A DNA stretch of 64,000 bases from Homarus americanus. Lineage: Eukaryota > Arthropoda > Malacostraca > Decapoda > Nephropidae. The notes below the pieces were generated by a model that had not been told where the DNA came from, made no database searches, and saw nothing but the letters and a program-made list of their open reading frames with translations. This document shows, one piece after another, positions 22,201 to 35,000 of this stretch. Within the stretch, counting starts at the first letter, position 1. Each line of letters starts with the position of its first letter. A program made the position numbers and the translations under genes. The DNA is taken from assembly GCF_018991925.1 (NCBI RefSeq), contig NW_024736071.1:16502328-16566327 (forward strand), read 5' to 3'.

Positions 22201-23659
22201 AATCCTCCTCGATCACTGTACCAGACCGACAACACCTTTATATGACTGATCAATACAGTCGCCATGTCAACACCCTAGAATTGGTCTGTTTTTAGGTCCT
22301 AAAAGGTCAAGGGTCAAAGGTCAAGGACACCATGACCCAACATAGCAACACCGATAATATAACAGTAGTAACCTTGTCCAATGTTGGCATCACCTTCATG
22401 TGCAGTTTAGTTTGAGTGCTGGTCTAGTTCAGTGTCTTGGAGTTATCAGTCATTTCTAACATTATTCTTATTTTCTTTGATTTTTATTCTTATTTGTATT
22501 TAGTTTTTGCCTTTATGTTATTTCCATCGTTTATTGCGTCTGTCTTTTAATAATGACCAATACGGTCCCATTAGGTCCGTATCGACTGAGATACGGATTA
22601 TTGAGATAATTCAATAATCGAGACGTATACATCCAGGTGCCCTATAGCCAATAGTTCGGTCCAATCTGGCCAGGTGAGCTGTGCCAATTACCGGTGGTGA
22701 TAATGAGAAACGCTGACTAATTAAGGCAGGCTTATCGAGAGTATACACTAATATATCTCACGGAGGTAACTGGGAGAGTCATTAACCTGAGAGAAAAAGT
22801 AATTGAGATATTTTGGGGTAATTAATTAGCTGAGATGACTATGAGCTCATACAAGATAACTCACTAATGACGTGGAATAATGTATTAGATTAGATTAGGT
22901 TAGATTGGATTAGATTAGCTTAAGGTAGTTAAGGTTACATTTTGGTGGTTTGGGGCCAAAAATTAAATTTTGCTGAAAAGCACAGTATGGCTACTCCTGA
23001 GCTGGCTGATTATGATTATGTGGTCCACGATTCGATTGCAGAGTAATTAGTGGCCAAAATGACCCATGAAAGATGTTACTGACATTTTTCAATGCGAATT
23101 ACTCATCAACTATAGGTTTCCAAGGAGTGATTTACTGTTTGTGTGTTATTCTTAAAGGACTTAATTAGTTAAACCCTTAAATTTCAATTCTGAGAAAAAC
23201 GTATAATTTTGGTCAAAAATTTTGCAAGGTGTAAGACTTACATTTTAGGGGAGAAATTCATAAAACTAGGGAAATAAATTATTAGTTCAGGGGAAAACGT
23301 ATTAACTTAGGGGGTAACCTAGTAAACCGGGGGGGGGGACTTATTAAACTAGATTACTTATCAGTTCCGGTAATTGGCCCAAGGTAGGAGGGGGGGAGGG
23401 GGTAACTTACTAAGAATACTGCCCCGATCATCATAACAACGTATTTCAAAGTTATTAGGCACACCTGTTTGTCAGTAACTATTTTGACGTAAAGGGGAAA
23501 TAAGTCACCAAATACCAATTAATTGTCCCGATAAACCGCGTGGATATGAAAGTGTGTCGTATATCATTATAAAACGTTGTGTATATGGGTTTAGGTTAGG
23601 TTACGTTTATTGATGATGTGGAAGGTGCCGATTGGATAAGGTGTATTGATCAAATGGAG
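22201..23659. other. Unique AT-rich spacer
   Basis: No gene recognised on either strand. Contains a degenerate TTAGATTAG tract at about 22885-22925 and small inverted repeats around ATACGG near 22570-22605. Confidence 0.5.
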
Positions 23660-23935
23660 CCGTACCGTTTGTGTGACGATGACCGTAAGTGGTAGGGAGA
23701 AGGGTAGTTTGTGACAGGGAGGGGTGAGGGAGGTAGGGGTGGTAGGTAGGAGGAGGAAGTGGTAGTGGTAGTGGTAGTAGGGGTGAGGGAGGGGGGAGAT
23801 GGGGGTTCATTAGCAGCAGAGCGACAGGTAAGGCCCACCTGAGCCACGCCACCATAATAGCCTACGCCCAACAACAACAACCAGAAAGTTCAGTAGGACA
23901 GTAAGAGACAGAAAGAGACAGAAAGAGACAGAGAC
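23660..23935. repeat. GGTAG-rich tract and GACAGAAA repeat
   Basis: GT/GA-rich low-complexity sequence with (GTGGTA)n at about 23757-23780. Then three to four copies of GAGACAGAAA at 23905-23938. Confidence 0.75.
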
Positions 23936-23980
23936 AGATTCATATGGTCGCACCCGATTCCCCCCCCCCCCTTAGTCCTG

Positions 23981-24053
23981 TTAGATTTGGTTAGGTTAGG
24001 TTAGGTTAGGTTGGGTTAGGTTAGATTAGGTTAGGTTAGGTTAGGTTAGGTTA
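23981..24053 (+). repeat. TTAGG block with variant units
   Basis: About thirteen TTAGG units with TTGGG, TTAGA and TTTGG variants. Confidence 0.9.
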
Positions 24054-27000
24054 AGTTTCGGTAAGGGTTAATCTTAATGTAAAATAAGCTGGGGTGCCTT
24101 ATCTTCAAGTGATACATTTCCTTCCCCTCCGTCATAATTCACAGATCTATTTCTGAACGACCATTACTAAATTAATCTGATCTGTTATGGCTCCTGGCTC
24201 AATGGCTGGCTAGAGCAGGGTTCATTTCTCCTGGGTCCTAATTTTTTATCTCACTGGAAATTCAGGGTTGTAGAGTTTACTACTTACTGAATTAGTTTCC
24301 TCCCTCGTTTGGCCTCCTCAACCACTATTACAACCCGTGGTAGTTAATGAGTTGTTCATTGAGCTGCAACGCCACATCGACAAAATCACAACCATTTTTT
24401 GTTTTAATTGACAAGGTAAATTGTTAGCGTGACGTCACAGTTCACTTACTAGCCGTCAACCAATCAACGTCCACGAATTATAACATTTATCAACGAAATT
24501 AAAAAAATGGAATGAAGTTGATCGGTTAATTAGGAATGTTTGGAATGGAAAAAAATCCCTGAAACCACGATTTTTTTGGTATTTGTTTTCCATAAGACCT
24601 AACCAAACTTAACCAAATGTAAGTTAATGTAACGTATATAGATTAACTTAACCTGGGTTATGGTACTAATGATTCGTGTTATACTCTTGTAGTGTAAAAT
24701 ACAACCAGAAGTTACTGTATGGAGAACTTTAAACTGTCGCTTTAATTCACAACATCCATCCATTCTTTCTACGACAAAATTCGGCCCCCAAAAAATATTA
24801 TATACGAATAAAAAAATATTGACGCTTCTGATGAACTAAACTTCCATATAATACTTTTTCACACTATTAAATTATTCATCATTTACAACGTGTGTAATTA
24901 AATAGAAATTAACTAAACAATGAAGGTGTGAGTGTCTGTCTGGTAACTCAAATAATGTTCCCATCACCAGTGTCAAGTATTTCCCTTACGGCCAAAAGTC
25001 AATTTGCTTTTCTCGTCCCGATGTTCAACACTTTAAAATGTCCCATGAGAAATACAGACGCCATTAGGGATATTGAAAATCGCATATTGTTCTTGTTTCT
25101 TGCCATCGAGGTCATATAAGATGGTGCCATGACCTGTGTGTGTGTGTTGCAGCCGTTGTGTTTGAAGCACCATGAACCTCGGGCAAAGATCACGACCCAC
25201 AACGGGGCCTAGTGGGGGAGAAGATTAAGAGAGTAAAAATAAATTAAAAATGGATGAGAAAAAACCCTATATTAATGCACACCACGAAGATGACGGAAGA
25301 CCAGCTTTTTGGAGCGAGACATTGTATGATGGACACAGGGGAAGGCAGGGTACACCACAGTAAAAATTTATCGGTGATTCATTCGTGTGACAGGAGTTTG
25401 TGGCTCTCCTCACATTCATTTATTTCGTCTGAAGTAAACGTCTTCTGCGTTGATGTTGTCGGAGTAAGTTAATGTACAGTACTTACTGAAGGATCTATAC
25501 TTGGAGTCGTCAGCGGTCTTCTGAATGAAGTGGCGCCTGCGTAATATAACAAAGGAGCAATGTTGCCAATCAATTTTCAGGAAGATCTTCTGTTTGAGTA
25601 TTTTATTTTATTTATTTTCAACACAGGCCATATCTCATTTAAAGTAATATTTATGTAAATGTTAGATTCTAGCAGGCACTAAAAAATACTTAATTTATGA
25701 ATCATTAGAATTTGATTCTCATGTATGGTTAAGAGATGGTAACTGTGTCACTCCCGGCCACCAGAAGGGGTTCCCGGGTTCAGCTGTGCACGGCGGCATT
25801 ATTGATCACCATTGAGTATGGTGCCAACAAGTAGCAGCTGGCTTGGTGAACCTTCCCCTCACACCGACAATGGTTGATCACACTTCACATACACTGTTAA
25901 GTGATTTATCTAAACTTCTCCATTGAGTTGACTCGGCACAATCCAAGTCTCTGTTCTCGTGGACACTGACTCAGCTCATTGTTCCTAGCGAAGAAAAAAC
26001 TAAACTGGGCAGCCTCTGAAGGTGCTCAATATTGTTTAAGCTGTACGGGATCCATAACTGTGGCAAACACATACGGAAAATGAAGATCTTAGCACTCAAC
26101 ATGGACACAAGAAATATATACGGGTATATAGTATTTATCTATAGTCAGGTTGCAGATGGCGTCATTTTCCATAAGCCTCACCACGTCCAGATACACCAAC
26201 ACCAACCACTTGTTTTGTTACCTGCTGTTTTTAATTGTTAATAAATAATACTGGCCCAAAGGTTGTTAGTTGTTAACGCAATAATACACCACCACAGCCA
26301 GTCAACACAAACATGAGTTAAGTCACACAATAGATGCTTAAAACTTGATGTTAATTACGTTTATGACAAGTGTGTGGAAAGAGACTTTAATTAAATTATT
26401 AGTCAGTAAATATTAAGTAATCCACGCCACATGACTTCACACTTCACTGAGACTAAACCATAAATACACTTATCTCGAGTTACAATAGAGAGAATTAATG
26501 TAATGTATATGTTTTTTATAGAATATCTGGGTAAAACTAATTTCAGTTTGACATTCTAAAGAAAAAATAAAGCAGCGTGTACCAGGTGAGAGTCCCCAAA
26601 TATTTACAAACGACAGGAAGCTTTTATTATACACAGCACCTCACACCCCAGACTCCCTGACTCCCAAAGACTCGTAACCTGAATTTTCTCTTGTAACTGA
26701 CGATGTGGGAGCCTTCAGTACATGTGGAGAGGATAAAAGTAAATCATCTATCACATTTACTACCTGTAGCCTCTTGCAGTCGTATGTGGACAAACTTACT
26801 ACAAAGAAATCTGCATATTTATATATTAACTTAAATACAACTTTCCGATCAGTGGCGAAGAGGATAAAAGTAAAAGTAAATGTATAGTAGGCTAGCCAGT
26901 AGACTGAATTTGAATCAAATATAAATTTACTGTGAATTTTAGTTTAACAAATTTATTGGCAGAGCTTGTAGTACAGTTTGCCTATTCTGAGTAATTCAGT

Positions 27001-27089
27001 CAGGTCTTGACACTGAGGGTGGTATCACTTCTCACTGCCATGCAGGACAGAGGTTCACACACAAAGAGTTGCATCATATTCATTGACAG
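24054..27089. other. 3 kb unique AT-rich intergenic region
   Basis: No gene, repeat array or recognisable transposon was seen. Open frames are short and without family motifs. This is the least repetitive stretch left of the Cdc6 gene. Confidence 0.5.
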
Positions 27090-27473
<384 letters not shown>

Positions 27474-27750
27474 CGCTGTTGTGAATGTTTTAAATGACCC
27501 GCCTCATGCCTCGGGAGGAGACATCTTTAGCGTGATTTAAACAGATGCCAATGGTGTTTTTCGTGACAAAACTATACATAGAAACACATTTAAAAATATC
27601 TCCAGAGAACTGTTATATATTTATACATATAATACAATACATACGTTAAATTTTCATATTTGTTTTATTTCCACAAGTGCTATTAATTGAGGCATATTAT
27701 TGATTATTTAAAAACTTAGCTAGCAACTAATATTAAATGGTCGTGAATTC

Positions 27751-27846
27751 AACCAATCAACAATTAGTTTACATTTAGCGGGAAAGTTAAGTTGACCAAT
27801 CAGCGTCAGGGTAGACCAGCTGATGGGGTGAGTGTTTCCCGCCAAA
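27751..27846 (+). promoter_or_regulatory. Cdc6: Cdc6 core promoter: two E2F-type sites, two CCAAT boxes
   Basis: CCAATCA at 27753-27759, GCGGGAAA at 27778-27785 (E2F, minus orientation), CCAATCA at 27796-27802 and TTTCCCGCCAAA at 27835-27846 (perfect E2F, plus orientation) lie within 95 bases. A probable 5'UTR exon ending at 27953 and the Cdc6 start codon at 28581 follow. E2F-driven transcription at G1/S with E2F sites close to the start is established for animal CDC6, so this arrangement is what the gene identity predicts. Binding itself is inferred. Confidence 0.8.
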
Positions 27847-27953
27847 TACAGACGAGTAAACACCCAGCCTCTGTCTCTTGTGTCCCGAGTTATAATCCAA
27901 TTTTATAGAGGAAAAAGTGATTTACCAACGTATACAGTTATATATAAAGGAAG
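27847..27953 (+). other. Cdc6: Probable 5'UTR exon of Cdc6
   Basis: A strong donor AAG|GTAAGA ends at 27953. The coding exon starts immediately after acceptor TGTATTTCAG at 28580, so an untranslated upstream exon is required, and this is the best donor between the promoter motifs and the ATG. The 5' boundary is unknown; the start given is only the end of the E2F site. Confidence 0.6.
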
Positions 27954-28580
27954 GTAAGACATCATGGAATAAATAACTACAGATAATATAATGATTTAAT
28001 CCCCAGGGAGTTGGGAAATGAGTGAGAAGAGAGATGACTGTGTGAGAGCCATTGAAGCCTAGTTATAAAGGGGTTTTAAATAGTAATTATAATTGTTAAT
28101 CTATATCATAATAGGTATAGATTCAGTAGTGTCTTATTTGGTTTGATTAGGTTTACACACAGGGGGTTCCTTAGGAGGTTAGATCAGGTCCTTTTGGTTT
28201 CTCTGGTTAGGTTAGGTTAGGTTAGGTCTTATCAGGGATTTTTATGTTTTTTACCCCACAATTTTTCTTTATGTACTTGAAAGCCCTCTGCCCACTTTGT
28301 GTGATCAAAATTGCATTTCTTAAAGTGAAATAAAAAAGTAAAAAACTCAAAATAAAACTTTCCGACAAACACTGCAGGAGACTGTTAACATTGGAAGGAG
28401 TTTATGGAATTAGTTCATTTTTTCCAGAGATATTGTTTGGATGAGAGTAAGTAATAAAAATAAGACAATTTGGAATAATATCAACATCACCACAATCCCT
28501 GGTTGTGTATGTGTACAGTGTATGTATGGGTATGGTACGTTTATGTATGCGAGTCATTTAATGTGATTCGTGTATTTCAG

Positions 28581-29091
28581 ATGCCAGGAAAGCAGGAGGC
28601 AATCAGTTTCCCCATACGAAAAACGCGGTGCTCGGGGACCAAGTCTGAATCGGTCATTTCAACAGATTCGTCTCACTTAAGTGTCAAAAGCTGTTATATC
28701 AAGTTGGATGTGACTGATAATGTACTAATATCACCTTCCAAGACAGGACCACAAAACAGACTCAAGGATGTACACAGCGGCCCATGGAGATCTTCACGAA
28801 AAACTGAAACATCGGCAAAAATCGCCGACACGTGTGATAGCCCTCGGAGATCGTCACGACTTGTTGGCACTCCACTGAAACCTGCCAACACCTGCAGCAG
28901 TCCACCCAGAGATACTACTACACAAACTACCGACCGTTACCACAGCCCAGAGAGATCATCGCGGAGAAGTGAAATCTCACCTAATCTGACGGATGTGTGC
29001 GGGAACCCACGGAGAACATCACGTAGGTCGGTAACACCTGTGAGACGAGGAGAATCCAAGACACCGAGCAAACGGAGATCAGATTTACCAG
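28581..29091 (+). CDS. Cdc6: Cdc6 coding exon 1
   Basis: Residues 1-170 plus one base. The acceptor TTTCAG directly precedes the ATG. Residues 66-159 form about five imperfect ~20-residue repeats built on SPxRSSR...ADTC (for example SPRRSSRLVGTPLKPANTCS and SPERSSRRSEISPNLTDVCG). Seven CDK-consensus sites. Donor CCAG|GTGAGG. Confidence 0.9.
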
Positions 29092-32000
29092 GTGAGGCTC
29101 GAGAAAATATTGTGAAGAATAACATCATACGGATAGTTACAGTGTTTTTGTTACTTAATAGGAAGTAAGAGTGTCTGGTGAGCTGTAGATACCATAGCCT
29201 GATGTATATGTGTTAGTGCTACAGATCATTGATGATGGCTTGTTGATGCTGTGCTTTTCTAGGTGATACAGGGCTAAATCCTTAATGCAGATTAGTATAA
29301 TTTTTTTTCATATGCCATTTTCTTGAAGCCAAAAATACATGTACAGTAGAGTACCTGCAACTACAGTACTGTATTTTTAGAATATCACCGGCACTGTTGT
29401 ACTGCACTGTACGACCTGGTGAATTTATCCTCTCAGTTGAAATGTCTCATCTGAATTTCTTCTGCTTGCCACTTTTGTTCTTTCAGCTTTGTATCTTATT
29501 CTCAAGCAACATTCATAACTGTGCTGATTAATTAGCGGCCTTGGCCTATACAGGGAAACCTCCATATAACGAACTTCTCTTTCCATGTAATCCATTAAAT
29601 GGAGGCTTCACATCTAACCAACCCTTGATATTACCTACTTTCCTCCCCACTTAGTCTGTTAAATAGAGGTTTCATTGTACCGGTAGTAAATTTCAGTCCT
29701 CGGTACAATCATTCGTTCTCCTCTGTTAATTGCACCATTATCTTGCTTGTACCACTCCATGTGTGTGAGTTACATTTCTTTAGGAGCAGCTTTGTTAATG
29801 ATAATATTCCATTCATATTGTGCAAGCAGAATTTGATTGTTGGAGGCAAAGTATTTTTCAGAATATTTCAGAAGTTTGTGATATGTATAAGGTATGCCAA
29901 TATGCTGTGGTTAAGGGAAGATACTCTATGGATTGTGTGGAGATGTGTGAGAATAAGTGGTACATATTCAGTATATCCCACCCAATCCATGTTACTTTAG
30001 GTCCCATGACTCGTAAATCACTTAAGCTTAGAATCATGAAACGAGGTTAGGTTCCATCTCCAAAAATTAGCTTTGTCTTACAACACTATAATTTTCTCTT
30101 CTTGAAATGTCTTTACCTCTTGATCCATCGCACAGAAAAGTTAGAGAGGAATGAATATAAGATACATTAACTTTTGTGTTTGAAGTAGTGGCAGGATTTT
30201 TCATTGTATACTGTGCTGAGGCTAATTTGTTTTTGCAGATGTAGATGGTGGACAGAGCCCTACCAAGAGATCAGTTATGCAAAAGCTGGTTTTGGAGACC
30301 ACAAAACTGACACCATCTAAAGCTCGCCGCAAATTAATGTCTGACGATGTGAATGGTGAAAATTCTCCCTCACCTTTGACCCCCAGAAAAACACAACAAA
30401 ATGTACCGTTGAGCCCAGTCAGGTTCTCCTCTCCTACCAGATCTTCCGGCAGCATTGAGCCGAGAATACCTAGGATGCAGACCCCTCAGAAGTCCCCATT
30501 GTCATCGTCCAACATAACCAATAGAGGAACATTTCACAGTCCTGCCAGATCAACGGTGAAACGCCTAGATTTAAGCAGCCCCATGAAGTCACCATTGAGA
30601 CGTCTCGACATGAACAGTCCATTAAATTCTCCGCTAAAAAGTTTGGATGTGGACGGCCCGAGAAGATCACCGCGTAAGCTTAATCAAGAAAATTTTCCTA
30701 GCCCACGAAGGAGTCCGAGAAAGTTTGCACAGTCTCCCATGTATGTGAGCAGCCCGTCCTCCCTGGTGTCAAGACTCTCACTGGCCAGTCCCACTAGTAC
30801 AAAGAAGGACATAGCTGTTGGACTTTTTAAACCTGATGGTAAGTCTTACACAGGGTATATATATTTATTTATTTATTTAATTTTTTTTTACATAGATTTA
30901 GTGCTTACTTTCAAATTATTCATGTCTATTCATGTTGTTTTTCACTTTTTATCCCCTCTGCACTGGTCCAGAGAGGAGTGTTCAGCAGCTGGTGTGTGTG
31001 TGTCTCATCAGTAATCTAAAGTTATCTGTCTTTAATTGAAATGTTGTAAAATCATCTTGTTTATTAAATACTAACCAGGATGATACATCATCTTTAGGTT
31101 TGTTTCTACGCCATAAATTCAGGGTTTTGGCATGCTAGCCTCACCATGAACGTACATCATGTTAGCTTATAATCACAGACCAGCAGTTGACCATCTCATT
31201 GATCTTTTGAGACAAGTTGTAATCTCTGACACCTTGGAAGTACAATCAACTACTAAAGTCCTCTCCCTCAGAACCACGAACCCCCGAGAGATTCAGACAC
31301 ATGAATCCGAAGCATTTATGTTCAGAATAATCTATCAGTCTATTGCTTTGGGTTCATGAGTCTGAATCTCTTGGGGGTTCGTGGTTCAGGGGAGAGGCGA
31401 ATGAACTTTAGTAGTTGACTGTACACATACTTTATACTCTAAAAGTCCTTCTCCATAGCCAACAATATAAATAATGGAAATTCCTTCCTTTTCCTCTAGT
31501 GACTGCTTACCGTTCTGTTCGTCAGTGCTTGAACACGGGAACTCCCACTGTGTTGTTGTGTAGAGAGAAGCAGATCTGTGACATGCAGGAGTTTCTGACA
31601 CATCACCTGACCAAAGCCAAGCCTGGGTCTCTTTATGTCTCTGGTGCACCAGGCACGGGGAAAACTGCATCTTTGAACTCCATTCTTGACAGTTTAGAAG
31701 TAAGTAATGTTTTTTATTTTAATGCCCAATTATTATCAGTGTGTATTTCATGTATTCCCCTTGTACTGTACTGTAATGTTTTTGCCTTTTAAATTTCCTG
31801 TATACAAACACTCACTTTCAGCAGGTTAGTGTGGTGACTTTCTGTGATAACTTGAAAAATATCAGTAGTGTTGGCAGAATTCTTGTTCCTAATACAATGT
31901 ACTGTACTGTATGTATATGTTTTATGTATATATGCAGTTCTGTTAATACTGCTGTACTTTATTTTTTTGAAATGGGATGATTATTTTAAGATTCACTTCC

Positions 32001-35000
32001 AGGTAAAGAAAATTAAGAGGGTGTTCCTGAACTGCATGAGACTGAAGACATCGGGCACCATATACAAAACAATAGTGTCAGAGCTCGGTCTCAAGGTGCG
32101 GACAACAGAGAGGGAGAACATGAACCTCATTGAAAAGGCTCTAACCACATCAAAATGTCCTGTGTGAGTAAGAGCACCTAACCAGGCTGTACAGATTATG
32201 TGGATCATTTACTTGTCCCGGGCAAGTGACTTTTGAAGTTTATTTGCCTGGATATTGTTTTAACTTGTGTCTGTCTAAATGATGTCAGTGGTGGTAACAC
32301 TTGTTATATGTAGTTGCCAGTTACCTAAAAGTACAGTATTACTTTTTCATTGTTTTGATCAATGTTAATGTGGCAACAAATTTAACTGCATTCACTTCTT
32401 GTACACCAAACATCCTAACATAAGAATTTCATTCAATTTTTGACTGGAAGAGGATTTTTTAGTGTTTCAGTATTGTCAAGTTTTAGTTTTAAAGAAGGCC
32501 ATCAACTCTGTGTTCACAATGGTATATTAGATATTGAATCAAAACTCTGATGCCTTAGGTGGTCATATGACGAGGGTTGTATGGGTGATGTTTCACCATT
32601 CTAGATATGAAAATATTGTAAAACCTCAATACCTATATAACAGACTTATCTCTTCGTATAACCCGTTAGATGAGGGGTTTCCACATCTAACAGACCCTCG
32701 ATATAAAGGTATATATGGTCCCTTAAATAGAGGTCTCACTGTTCTGTAAAACCTTGATATATGTCTCCTTGTTCTTACTGATTAATCTCAAAGTTGATCC
32801 TGAAGTCAGTAAAGGAATTACAGATACATTAGAGCCAGATAGTTTACCATGGGCCCTCACTTGTCTCACTTTTTAGGTCTGGATATCAGCCGTGTTTTAC
32901 CCTGTTAGATGTACTTTGACAACAGACTTTCTCCAAACAATAAAAAATCCTCCAGCAATAACCATTTTTGTTTGGATATGAAAAATATGTGCCATCCCTC
33001 TGTGTTAGTTTGGATACCTTTGACTCTGGCCCAAAAATAGCTTTCATTAATAACAATAATAATAACTAAATAAATATGTGAGACTAGTTGTGTTTATTTA
33101 TGTGTTTTTATTTATTTATTTATTTGGTAGATTAATTATGCTTGATGAAGTGGACCAGTTGGACAGCAAGCATCAGGAGGTATTGTACACTATATTTGAG
33201 TGGCCAGCACTTGCAGGCTCCTCACTGGTGCTAGTGGGCATTGCCAACTCCCTCGACCTGACAGACCGAATCCTGCCCCGGCTTCAGGCTCGGCCCACCT
33301 TCAAGCCGAAGCTCCTCCACTTCCCACCCTATACCAAGGCGGAGATCATTAAAATTATTAATCACAGGATACAGGAGGTATGATCTTCATTTGTTTAAGA
33401 TATTTGAATTTGTTCAGTCTTGCTAGCCTTCTCTCCCACTGTGTTTCCAGGTGTTGAGAACCAAGTACATACTCTTCTGCTCTCATCCATTCACTATTAA
33501 TGACTATAACATCCCCATAATCCCCTAGATCCCATGCTCTGGTAACATGAATATCACAAACAGAACAAGAAAAATATTAAAAAATATCAGCTACATCCTC
33601 CACCATGCTGCGTGACATCATGCGGTGACGAGGGATTTACTTCACAGACTTTTGGTCATCATGTTCGTGGTCTCTGTGATATATTTTGTTATTATCAGAG
33701 TGTTCCGCAAGTGTGGAAATTATCAGACATCATCACAGAATAGTTATTATGCCTTAAAATATCAGAATATAAATACAATACATTAAATATTGAAGAACTG
33801 TAGTGACTCTTTGTGTGTTCGTCCACCACCCAGTCAGCTGCCTTGCTATGAACTGACCCTAGATCTCAGTTGCCTTTGCTTCCATTGACTGTTTTCCCTC
33901 TGTCTTTCTCCATGTCATTTTGTTTTCATGTGCACTATGTCAAGGTGTGAGGTGGATCAAAGTTCATTTTATATTTGAGATTTTACCACAAACAAAAATT
34001 TATTTTCTGTCGGGGGGTCAACATATTTTTTGATTATCCAGGATCGCATTTAACTATTTCTGTTGACCAGTTCAGTTTTACTTCCGTGAATTTGATACAC
34101 AAGAACTTAACCCCATTCTTTTTGTTATCATGTGTGGTGTGACTACAGTAAAACTTCCATGCAATGGACTCTTCTCTCCATGTAATCAATTAGATGAAGG
34201 GTTCTCATGAAATGGACCCTCAATATAATGGACTTTCATATCCATATTGTTCATTAAATAGAGTTTTTACTGTAACCTGTTCCATCCATCTATTTACCCA
34301 AAAACCTTCACCTATGATACTTCCATATAAGAGAGAAAAGGTTACATGTATAGTCACCAGACACTTAACACAGGTAACGATGGCTAGATTATTTTTATTT
34401 GTATGAAAAACTCTGCCTTATATTTACAGGCTGGGCTCGGAGACGTACAAGTAATTCGACCAACCGCCATCCAGTTCTTGGCCGGTAAAGTTGCTTCGGT
34501 GGCAGGTGACGTGCGCAAGGCCTTAGATGTCTGCAGACGAGCAGTTGAACTCTGTGAAGTTAAAGCACGGAGGCAAGCTGTCTTGACTCCCACACGTGGT
34601 AATGCAACATTCTTTTGTCGTTGTACACTCGAGTAACTGAGCTCATTGATGCTTCCTCTCCATTTATTCTAACACTGTAAAGTAGATCATCTTAATAGAA
34701 TCATGTACCCTAAGAAGAAGGTCTAATCGGGAGCTACAGGGAAACCTCTATTTAACGGAAAGTGAAGTCCATTACATTGAGGGTTCGTTGGGGGTAAAAC
34801 CTCCATTTAACAGATTATATAGAGATGAAAGTCCTATTTATATAATGTCTTTTCTGTCTCAGGCCTTTTTCTGTTTTGATGTTGGTATGGCTGGAATCAA
34901 AGTTTTTCTTTATACTATACTGTACATAAATCCCATTGATGAAGCCAGTCTCCTCTGTCATAACTTTTCATTTATATTCCTTAATGTAAACACTTGATCC

